Positions 7,472 through 13,306 of a stretch of 13,306 nucleotides of DNA are shown here, one piece after another. Made by a program: the position numbers and the translations under genes. The DNA is from Scytonema sp. UIC 10036. GTDB lineage: Bacteria > Cyanobacteriota > Cyanobacteriia > Cyanobacteriales > Nostocaceae. Where the stretch lies: positions 1-13,306 of the forward strand of contig NZ_WJFC01000286.1 of the NCBI RefSeq assembly GCF_009725235.1, given 5' to 3'. Position 1 is the first letter of the stretch. Each line of letters begins with the position of its first letter. The notes below the pieces were generated by a model that did no database searches, was not told the origin of the DNA, and saw only the letters and a list, made by a program, of their open reading frames with translations.

Positions 7472-7560
7472 ATGGGTTCTTACAAGGTTTACAAATCGTG
7501 ACAACTCAGATCTTGCACATGATTCATTAGAACAGAACAAGCGGTTTTGTCAAGCTAAAA

Positions 7561-8517
7561 TCAAGACTTTTGTTGTATGATACGCGGAACTACACTTAAA
7601 ACTCCGAACACCAATAATCCCAAGGCTGACGAAGGATCGGGCACAGTTTTACTCTTAACTACCCTCAGCTCTCCTGAAAAGGAAAGATTGAGGATTTCAA
7701 ATCCATTGCTAACAGTATAGGAAACGTCAGAAGTCTCAAGTACGTCTTCAGACACTAATTGAACACTTCCACCACCAGCATTTACATCTTGTAAGAACGC
7801 GTCAGCCAAGCCTGATGCCAAGGGATCTAAGCTAGCTACTTTAAATGCTGGAACTGGGTCAAGCAAAAAGATGTTTAAATTGTCAACATAGTTATCACCT
7901 TGGTCGTTAACTGACACAAAGTATGTGTCTGAATATCCAAAACTGATGATCTTGGATGTTCCATAAGTTAAAGATAACTCTACATCATTTGGATTGGCTC
8001 GATAAATGCTTTCTCCAATAGTTGAATCTGAATTAACGAACCAATCTTGCCCAAATTTATCTTCACCTAAATTCCAAGTTTTGGTTAAGTCTTGACCACT
8101 TTTTGAACCAAAGCTAAAGCCAATGCTACTGAGTGGGATATTGTTGCTCTTTAGGTACTTGAAAAAGTTAGAGAAGCCTGTGATGTTTTCTAAACCTGCT
8201 GCACGAGTTGCACCACTAGGATCGGGGCTGTCTTGCCGTCCCGCTATGTAATAAGCGGTATTCCCTCTACTTAAGGCTCCTCCGAGACCTATATGACCTG
8301 AGTCTGGGGCATTGGGGTCTGCATTAGAAAAAGCGACATACCCCTCATTTTGAGACTGTTCTCCATCAAACTTGAGGACATCATTAGAATCTATAGGTCG
8401 TGCTGTAATATTGTTAAGTCGCGTATAGTCAAAAGTAGCAGCTTCAACAGTCATAGGCGTTAAGACCGCAATGGTTGCGGTTAATCCTAGAAGTAGATAA
8501 AGGGCAGACTTAAACAT
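7561..8517 (-). CDS. PEP-CTERM-like surface protein with variant VPDPSS motif (paralogue of 5308-6276)
   Basis: A 318-residue exported protein. The signal peptide is about 1-26 (LLGLTATIAVLTPMTVEA, then ATF). The mature domain is homologous along its length to the product of 5308-6276 (NQGY/NEGY, YY.(T/A)GRQ, TKTWNLGEDK.GQDWF, GFSxG). The C-terminal sorting signal is intact in layout but reads VPDPSS (292-297), with Asp in place of the usual Glu, followed by a hydrophobic helix at about 298-311 and a basic tail RIIQQKS. AGGAG at 8530-8534 (minus strand) lies 12 nt before the ATG and supports this start. It is the first gene of the minus-strand PEP-CTERM group. The mature function is unrecognised. 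Confidence 0.87.
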   Translation of the reverse strand: MFKSALYLLLGLTATIAVLTPMTVEAATFDYTRLNNITARPIDSNDVLKFDGEQSQNEGYVAFSNADPNAPDSGHIGLGGALSRGNTAYYIAGRQDSPDPSGATRAAGLENITGFSNFFKYLKSNNIPLSSIGFSFGSKSGQDLTKTWNLGEDKFGQDWFVNSDSTIGESIYRANPNDVELSLTYGTSKIISFGYSDTYFVSVNDQGDNYVDNLNIFLLDPVPAFKVASLDPLASGLADAFLQDVNAGGGSVQLVSEDVLETSDVSYTVSNGFEILNLSFSGELRVVKSKTVPDPSSALGLLVFGVLSVVPRIIQQKS

Positions 8518-8787
8518 ATTTTGAGAAAACTCCTATGAATCTATAAAACTAGGGTCAAAAGGAAGATAAGCGCTTTTTCGCTCTTCTGCAAACCTCTTAA
8601 AAAATTGTTGTTTTTACTAGGTCAGGGCTTACACAACTTCAATGGTCTTTTGGGTATTTCACGTTTTGTAGGTTCCCCATCCCCCTTAAAAAGCGAGGGG
8701 TTTTGCATAAGTTCTATAGGTATATATTTTTCCGTTATCTTTTGAGAGTATAACGGGTTGAAAACATAATTGCAATGGAGAATTTTC

Positions 8788-8819
8788 TGAAAAAATAGGA
8801 TAATCTTTTGAAAGGATTA
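8788..8819 (-). terminator. probable terminator of the desaturase transcript
   Basis: TAATCTTT (8801-8808) pairs with AAGGATTA (8812-8819), eight pairs including one G-U, with a 3-nt loop. Read on the minus strand the stem is followed by TCCTATTTTTTC, a six-U run, about 110 bp after the desaturase stop. This is a fair intrinsic-terminator shape, although the stem is AT-rich and short. Confidence 0.45.
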
Positions 8820-8897
8820 GCCATTTTTTCACTATTGCCTTGTAGTAGGAGTTTATAGCGGTTGGCAACATATATTGGTACAATCAATCTTCTAATA

Positions 8898-8921
8898 CGC
8901 AGGTGGACTTTGTTTGTATAG
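8898..8921. repeat. second copy of a 24-bp dispersed repeat core
   Basis: These 24 bases match 6671-6694 at 22 of 24 positions; both differences are C versus T. The core contains GGACTTTGTTTG. Here the left arm of the palindrome is absent. The copy ends 11 bp before the stop codon of the desaturase, and the AGAATTCT palindrome at about 8927-8934 joins them, suggesting that the repeat runs into the end of that gene. Confidence 0.65.
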
Positions 8922-8931
8922 TCCCAGAATT

Positions 8932-10098
8932 CTATTCTTGCAGGCTTTGGCAAATTCGGGATGCACCCTCTTTGACAGATTGATAGCGTTCTTCAGTTGT
9001 GTTATACAGATGGCACTCACTGATAATTCCCTTAACAAGCGACCATGAAAAATTAACCTCCCTGACAAAAGGTTTCCAATTTTGTTGAAGACTTTGATGA
9101 GCCATACGCAGGTTATAGAAAGGGATAGCAGCACAAACGTGATGGGGAATGTGATAGTTAATGTCATGACAGAAAAATTCAAACCAGCGAGGGTAGTTAC
9201 ATTGAATAGTTCCCCAAAGTTGAGCTTGGACAGCATTCCACTCAGTATTTTCCTTCCAAATGGTTTCAGGAGATGTATGGTGAAGCAGAGTAATTGTGCT
9301 AAACCAAAAATGGAACATCAGCCAAGGAGCTAGCCAAAACTTAATTAGTCCCCAAACTCCTGTAGTCAGAACAAGGGTAGGTAAGACAATCCCAGCAAAA
9401 GTTAGCGAGATCGCGATCGATAGCTTTACCTTGGAACGGTCTTTTATAGATAATTTAGATGCATCAAGAGTGATTTGATACCACCAACCTAGAACCGTGA
9501 GTAGCCACCAACATTCACCTTTCAGCCTCTGATAAATCCAACGAGTCATTGGTGGTAAGCTTTCATAAAGCTCCACTCTGAAGGGATGCCAATATGGATC
9601 TGCTTTTCCATTTGATATGTCTTGCAATTGCTGCAAACCTTCTCCTCCTAGCTTATTTGTATGAGCGTGGTGCTGATTGTGTTGAATCCGCCAATTGTAA
9701 AATGGGTAAAATACGGGAGTCATAAATAAGTGTCCCGCTAGATCGTTTACCCAAGGTTTTTTGGCAAACGTATAATGACCGCAATCATGACCTAACATAA
9801 AAAAACCAGTTAAAGCTATACCAGTCCAAGTCCATAGAAGTGGTAAGCAGTACCAGGGAAGAATGACCATCCCACAGTAACCCAAGACAATCAGCAGAAA
9901 ACTAATGAATGCAGCAGTCCAAGCTTTCCAAGGATTCTTGTGGAAACATTCAGGGGGTATCGTTTTGACAACATCAGCTAGAGTAAAGTCTATCTTACTG
10001 AGAGCAATCTCTTGGTTCTGATGATTTATTGTTTGGTTTGGGCGATTGGTTCTCCCCAAATTCGATAAATCTTCAATTTGATAATTTTTGGTTTCCAT
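8932..10098 (-). CDS. desA: DesA-like acyl-lipid fatty acid desaturase (delta-12/omega-6 type)
   Basis: A 388-residue integral-membrane di-iron desaturase that should insert a double bond into glycerolipid-bound acyl chains using electrons from ferredoxin. The three histidine boxes are HDCGH (104-108), HNQHH (140-144) and HIPHH (316-320). Hydrophobic segments lie at about 61-101 and 224-275. WNAVQAQLWGT (287-297), CHDINYHIPHH (310-320) and ECHLYN (361-366) match the cyanobacterial DesA pattern rather than DesB or DesC as remembered. After box 2 there is an apparent insertion of roughly a dozen residues (GGEGLQQLQDISNGKAD, 151-167), so this may be a diverged paralogue with another specificity. 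The start is supported by AGGAAG at 10107-10112, eight bases upstream. The last dozen residues (EGASRICQSLQE) abut a dispersed repeat and extend past the usual family end. It lies 205 bp after the FHA-reductase-MFS gene on the same strand. Confidence 0.9.
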   Translation of the reverse strand: METKNYQIEDLSNLGRTNRPNQTINHQNQEIALSKIDFTLADVVKTIPPECFHKNPWKAWTAAFISFLLIVLGYCGMVILPWYCLPLLWTWTGIALTGFFMLGHDCGHYTFAKKPWVNDLAGHLFMTPVFYPFYNWRIQHNQHHAHTNKLGGEGLQQLQDISNGKADPYWHPFRVELYESLPPMTRWIYQRLKGECWWLLTVLGWWYQITLDASKLSIKDRSKVKLSIAISLTFAGIVLPTLVLTTGVWGLIKFWLAPWLMFHFWFSTITLLHHTSPETIWKENTEWNAVQAQLWGTIQCNYPRWFEFFCHDINYHIPHHVCAAIPFYNLRMAHQSLQQNWKPFVREVNFSWSLVKGIISECHLYNTTEERYQSVKEGASRICQSLQE

Positions 10099-10106
10099 TG
10101 TTAAAT

Positions 10107-10112
10107 CTTCCT
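10107..10112 (-). promoter_or_regulatory. ribosome-binding site of the desaturase
   Basis: AGGAAG on the minus strand ends eight bases before the ATG at 10098 and fixes this start. Confidence 0.75.
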
Positions 10113-10183
10113 AACTAAGTTAATAACTACAGTTTTACCAATTTTCACGACTTGCTTTTCTTCAAAGAACATTTCAGTTATGT

Positions 10184-10219
10184 AGGACTTCTAAATCATT
10201 ATGAACACTTTTCAGTCCT
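10184..10219 (-). promoter_or_regulatory. possible desaturase promoter inside an inverted repeat
   Basis: Within the 205-bp gap between the two minus-strand genes, AGGACT (10184-10189) and AGTCCT (10214-10219) form an inverted repeat. A minus-strand CATAAT lies between them (10198-10203, five of six matches to TATAAT), about 95 bp upstream of the desaturase. No good -35 box is seen. The arrangement would suit a repressor operator over a promoter, but it is weak. Confidence 0.25.
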
Positions 10220-10303
10220 GTAGAGTAGGCAATGTCTGTCACAAGTTTCATGTAGTTGGCTTTAGCCTATCTACTTGTATTTCAATCAAAAAATAATAGA
10301 TAT

Positions 10304-13015
10304 TCATCCAGCGTGAGAAGTCAAAAGTACTTTTTTAGGTTGTCTCATTATCCGCTCTAAAAATATTGTCAAGCTGATTAACAACAAGCTAAATATAAAA
10401 CGATCGCCGAACATTTTCATGATGATGGAGGAAAGTAAAGGTCCGGCGGTACATCCAATACTGTATATAGCTGTAAACAAAGCACTTCCAGAAGATAATT
10501 CATCTCTGGAAAGTTTTTCTCCAATGAGTGCCAATGATAGTGGGAAAATAGGAGTCAAACTAGCTCCGGTAATAAAGGTCAATAGTTGAACAACAACCAA
10601 GTCTTGGGTTAATGAAAGCGATAAAATAGACAAAATAACGACACATACACTTATTAGAAGAATGTTGATTTTGCCAAATCTATCTGCAAAATGTGTAATC
10701 GGAATCGTAGCGAGCAAACCTCCAATGACGAATATAGAAAAGGTATAGCCTATGCGATCTACACTGTAATTTTGTTGGAGAAGATACACTGGGTATAGAG
10801 AGACCAAAACAGATTCAGCAAAACCGAAAGCAAATGCACCTAAAAGAGGTACTGACAGTCTTTTAAAAATTCCGGTACGCGACGATGGTTGAAAAACGAC
10901 AACCGTTTCAGGTATACCTATCAAGACGACTGCTATGCCACTGAAAATTAAAAGACTACCTAAAGAAAAAGCAAGTGTTGGTGAAAATTTATAGAAGACG
11001 GAAGCGATCGCAGGACCAATCCCGAATCCCAAGCTAAAGGTCAGAGCATACAAACCATTTGCGATCGCCCGATTGCTTTCACGACAAAAGTGGTTTAATC
11101 CTGTTTGTCCGCTGACAAAGTACAAACTACAAGCAATACCCATGACAGCCCGTATAACAAACCACAAAGAAATTTCCGTGGTCATGGTAAACAGAGGAGC
11201 AGTTAAACCCATGAGTGCCAAGCCAAACATCATAGTTCGCCGCAGCCCTATTCGAGGCAACATCTTTGCGACAACGGGAGTTCCCAAAGTGATGGCAAGA
11301 TAGTACAGTGTAGAATTGGCACCTATCAACATTTCAGGAACTTGATGTTGAGACATAAGTGTTGAAATAAAAGGACTAAAAAGCCCCATAGATAGACCAG
11401 ACAGGAACCCGATGATGTATAAGGCTGGTAATCCAGTGGAAAATGGAGAATTTGAAACCAATTTGGGCGCATAACCACTTGTTTCAGGGAACAACTCATT
11501 CAGGGGAATTGACAGCTCCTCTACAGCGGTTTGTGCGCCGTTTCTATGCTTGACTGTCGCTTCAACGCTTTTCTCGTATATTGCTGTAACCTGCTTAGAC
11601 GATTGAGGCGATCTCGGAGTGTTTTGCACTATCCCTTGAGAGGATGGTTTAATCTTTGTAGGAGCGTCTTGTGGCGTTCCTCGATTGAAGGGAATGACTG
11701 TAGCCTCATCTTCTGGCGTTCCGCAATTGAAGGGAATAACTGTAGCCTCGTCTTCTGGCGTCCCCTGGTAGGGAAACCTAATTACCGTAGGTTCCTCACT
11801 ACCGCGAAACCCATTCTGAAACCGATCGCTAGGCGGCAGTAATGGTGATTCCTTTTTTGAGGTTTTTAGAGCGTTTTGACCCTTTTTTGGCGCTGTAAGT
11901 CTCTCCTCGTAATAGTTCTCCATGGGGAAAGCGAGAGCTTCTAGCATAGCTTTCACCGCTTGCAAAAAACTATCTGGCCCACAAATATAAACTGTGCGTT
12001 CTTGAAAGTCAGGGGCTATGGCTTGCAGCATGGCTTCGGTGACTCTACCAGTCAAGCCCATCCAAACATCACCAGGTTCTGGCTGAGTCATGGTCATTGC
12101 CAGACGGAATTTAGGCATACGTGCTGCGATGAGCTCTAATTCCCGGCGGAAGATAATATCTCGGGGACTGCGGGTGCTATGGAAAAAGATAAGATCGGAC
12201 TCGGCTGACAACGTATCGCTCACCCACCGAGTCATCGACATGATGGGGATGATACCGTTCCCAGATGAAATCATCAACAGTTTCTGCGACGGTTTGTCAA
12301 CACAGGTAAAATCACCCATCGCACCGCCAATGAGTTTTACTGTACTGCCAATGGTGATGCGATCGTGCAACCAATTAGAAACCAGAGCCAGTTGTCTATT
12401 GCGGGAGTCAGTCGCCTGTCCGATACGCTTGACGGTAATTTCCAAGCTGTGGGGTCGTGAAGGGGTGGAGGAGATGAAGTAAGAGCCGAGAATCGGTTCT
12501 CCACTAATTTCCAACTCTAAGGTGATAAACTGTCCGGGCTTATAAGTCAACGGTACCGAGGACTCGGCTGCAAAGGAAAATGTCTTGATGTCTGTAGTTT
12601 CATCAACCACCCCCACACATCGAACAATCAACTCATCTTTTGTCCAATGGCGATCGCTATCTTGCACCCACCCTGGGTAATGGTTTGTTAACGAAGATGT
12701 CTCTACTGATTCAATGAGGATAACAAATCCCCCGACGCGGATAACATCGTTCTTTGACAAGATGTAACTCTGATTAGCTTGAACATCTTCATTGTTGATT
12801 CGGGAACCAATCTTACTGCACAGATCCGTAAAATAATAATCCCCATTTTGGTAGATAATTCTAGCGTGTATGCGACTGACCTCAGGGCTAACCAGAACTA
12901 AGTCACAGTTTAAGGCTCGCCCAATAGTACACTGTCCTTTACTGTTTGTTTCTGGTGTTAGATCTATGGGATGGATCTCACCTGTTTGGTAATTGAAAAC
13001 TTTGACTTTTAGCAT
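10304..13015 (-). CDS. three-module protein: FHA domain, ferredoxin-reductase-like flavoprotein, MFS transporter
   Basis: A single 903-residue frame. The FHA domain is at about 1-103: GR at 32-33, SPEVSRIH at 43-50 with R33 and S47 kept, but the usual NG Asn is Ile69 (SKIGSRIN). A reductase-like domain spans 125-375: FAD-binding beta-barrel with KPGQFITLE (159-167) and SYFISSTPSRP (178-188), where the usual RxYS/T reads GSYF, so the flavin-contacting Arg and Ser/Thr are missing. The nucleotide-binding part has SGNGIIPIMSM (251-261), CGP (345-347) and YYEERL (368-373). A disordered linker at 376-525 has tandem 14-residue repeats (405-460). An MFS transporter spans 528-890 with about 12 helices and motif-A-like stretches PRIGLRR (587-593) and ADRFGK (777-782). 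No CxxxxCxxC ferredoxin motif exists. Only C431 lies in the linker. AAGGA at 13026-13030 supports the start. The substrate is unknown, and a role in redox- or phosphorylation-gated export is inference. Confidence 0.88.
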   Translation of the reverse strand: MLKVKVFNYQTGEIHPIDLTPETNSKGQCTIGRALNCDLVLVSPEVSRIHARIIYQNGDYYFTDLCSKIGSRINNEDVQANQSYILSKNDVIRVGGFVILIESVETSSLTNHYPGWVQDSDRHWTKDELIVRCVGVVDETTDIKTFSFAAESSVPLTYKPGQFITLELEISGEPILGSYFISSTPSRPHSLEITVKRIGQATDSRNRQLALVSNWLHDRITIGSTVKLIGGAMGDFTCVDKPSQKLLMISSGNGIIPIMSMTRWVSDTLSAESDLIFFHSTRSPRDIIFRRELELIAARMPKFRLAMTMTQPEPGDVWMGLTGRVTEAMLQAIAPDFQERTVYICGPDSFLQAVKAMLEALAFPMENYYEERLTAPKKGQNALKTSKKESPLLPPSDRFQNGFRGSEEPTVIRFPYQGTPEDEATVIPFNCGTPEDEATVIPFNRGTPQDAPTKIKPSSQGIVQNTPRSPQSSKQVTAIYEKSVEATVKHRNGAQTAVEELSIPLNELFPETSGYAPKLVSNSPFSTGLPALYIIGFLSGLSMGLFSPFISTLMSQHQVPEMLIGANSTLYYLAITLGTPVVAKMLPRIGLRRTMMFGLALMGLTAPLFTMTTEISLWFVIRAVMGIACSLYFVSGQTGLNHFCRESNRAIANGLYALTFSLGFGIGPAIASVFYKFSPTLAFSLGSLLIFSGIAVVLIGIPETVVVFQPSSRTGIFKRLSVPLLGAFAFGFAESVLVSLYPVYLLQQNYSVDRIGYTFSIFVIGGLLATIPITHFADRFGKINILLISVCVVILSILSLSLTQDLVVVQLLTFITGASLTPIFPLSLALIGEKLSRDELSSGSALFTAIYSIGCTAGPLLSSIIMKMFGDRFIFSLLLISLTIFLERIMRQPKKVLLTSHAG
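11636..11761 (-). repeat. in-frame 42-bp tandem repeats encoding 14-residue TPEDEATVIPFN.G units
   Basis: Units at 11720-11761 and 11678-11719 differ at 4 of 42 bases and encode TPEDEATVIPFNCG and TPEDEATVIPFNRG. A third, degenerate unit (11636-11677) encodes TPQDAPTKIKPSSQG-like sequence, and a related EEPTVIRFPYQG precedes the first. All lie in the linker between the reductase and transporter modules. The close DNA identity indicates recent tandem duplication within an intrinsically disordered, threonine- and proline-rich segment. Confidence 0.85.
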
Positions 13016-13306
13016 TTCCTAAATTTCCTTATTTAGGGACTTTATTGACTCTGGTAAAAAAAACGAGAATGAATATTTGCCTCAATAAACTTAGGTAAGT
13101 ACTCCTGCTTAATTTTTTCTCAAAGCTCCATCAAAATCACTGGAATTCATTTGCATTCCAGAGTCCAAGTTATAAAAATTAAATCCTACTAAATACTATG
13201 GTGCAATTTATGGACTTCTATTAATTCATCAAGTCCAAATTCAAAGATTACGGAATTATTCAAAAAATGCACTTTATATTAGAATTGTCACTATTCTCAT
13301 AAATAC
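13016..13306 (-). promoter_or_regulatory. upstream region of the FHA-reductase-MFS gene with two inverted repeats
   Basis: No gene is seen. It contains the Shine-Dalgarno AAGGA (13026-13030), ten bases before the ATG. Two inverted repeats follow: CTGGAAT/ATTCCAG (13140-13146/13155-13161, 8-nt loop) and TGGACTT/AAGTCCA (13211-13217/13231-13237, 13-nt spacer). Both could be operators. The second shares GGACTTCTA with the region upstream of the desaturase (10185-10193). No confident -35/-10 pair was found. Neither repeat matches a Fur or LexA consensus that I recognise. Confidence 0.35.

Larger units (their letters stand above)
8518..8931. other. intergenic region with hairpins, no gene
   Basis: About 410 bp between the desaturase stop and the PEP-CTERM gene start, AT-rich and without a supported ORF. 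It holds the Shine-Dalgarno and probable promoter of the gene at 7561-8517 at its left end. CCCCT/AGGGG (8682-8686/8696-8700) is a weak hairpin followed by TTTT. CCGTTAT/ATAACGG (8732-8738/8750-8756) is a 7-bp hairpin. A better terminator candidate at 8788-8819 and a dispersed repeat at 8898-8921 are listed separately. Short frames here lack ribosome-binding sites and overlap the repeats. Confidence 0.55.

Noticed and set aside
7472..7540. Longer start of the middle PEP-CTERM protein at 7540
   Set aside because: The extra 23 residues would precede a normal signal peptide that begins at ATG 7471, and no ribosome-binding site supports 7540.
8682..8704. CCCCT/AGGGG followed by TTTT as a plus-strand terminator
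   Set aside because: No plus-strand gene lies upstream and the stem is only 5 bp. It is more likely a remnant of a common cyanobacterial spacer repeat.
8686..8953. Two overlapping minus-strand frames of 65 and 72 codons
   Set aside because: They overlap each other, hairpins, a dispersed repeat and the desaturase end, and have no Shine-Dalgarno or recognisable domain.
10304..11440. A separate MFS gene starting inside the linker
   Set aside because: No stop separates it from the reductase module, and no good Shine-Dalgarno plus ATG was seen just before the first membrane helix.
11636..11796. Linker repeats as a CRISPR-like or intergenic repeat
   Set aside because: They are in frame, adjoining without spacers, and vary mostly at the protein's tolerant positions, so they are a coding tandem repeat.

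Overview
The window looks like a piece of a filamentous (Nostocales-type) cyanobacterial chromosome. The evidence is frequent HIP1 octamers (GCGATCGC, for example at 1034, 1278, 2844 and 4354), moderate AT content, PEP-CTERM surface proteins, a DesA-type acyl-lipid desaturase with the CHDIN.HIPHH signature, PAS-rich hybrid-style signalling proteins, and several dispersed palindromic repeats of the sort common in these genomes. No rRNA, tRNA, CRISPR array or intact transposase is visible.

Layout: (1) 26-1399, minus: a membrane-fusion (HlyD/AcrA-like) subunit of an efflux pump, followed by a telomere-like G-rich tract. (2) 1413-2167: a divergent regulatory region with a 14-bp perfect hairpin, TTGTAAA direct repeats, and a 7-codon leader ORF with a good Shine-Dalgarno that lies in frame with the next gene but is cut off from it by two stops. 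(3) 2168-5198, plus: a two-component pair, a triple-PAS histidine kinase and a receiver/AraC-type response regulator, closed by a bidirectional-looking terminator. (4) 5308-8517, minus: three PEP-CTERM surface proteins. The outer two are paralogues and the middle one is unrelated except for its signal peptide. A 475-bp gap between the first two is packed with repeats and MITE-like inverted repeats. (5) 8932-10098, minus: a DesA-like fatty-acid desaturase whose last residues appear to be encoded by a dispersed repeat. (6) 10304-13015, minus: a 903-residue three-module protein, FHA domain + ferredoxin-reductase-like flavoprotein domain + 12-helix MFS transporter, joined by a linker with tandem 14-residue threonine-containing repeats.

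The last gene is the most unusual object here. A reductase module of this family would normally be followed by an electron-transfer partner such as a [2Fe-2S] ferredoxin domain. Here a major-facilitator transporter follows instead, and the linker carries repeated TPED/EATVI sequences that resemble phosphothreonine ligands for the protein's own FHA domain. Some signature residues of the FHA and flavin-binding motifs are changed, so the N-terminal half may be regulatory rather than a full redox enzyme. The desaturase lies 205 bp downstream on the same strand and shares a GGACTTCTA-containing inverted-repeat motif upstream, so the two could be co-regulated, but this is weak.

The kinase/regulator pair is divergent from the efflux gene and may control it and itself (inference). 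The PEP-CTERM proteins would be processed by an exosortase encoded outside the window.
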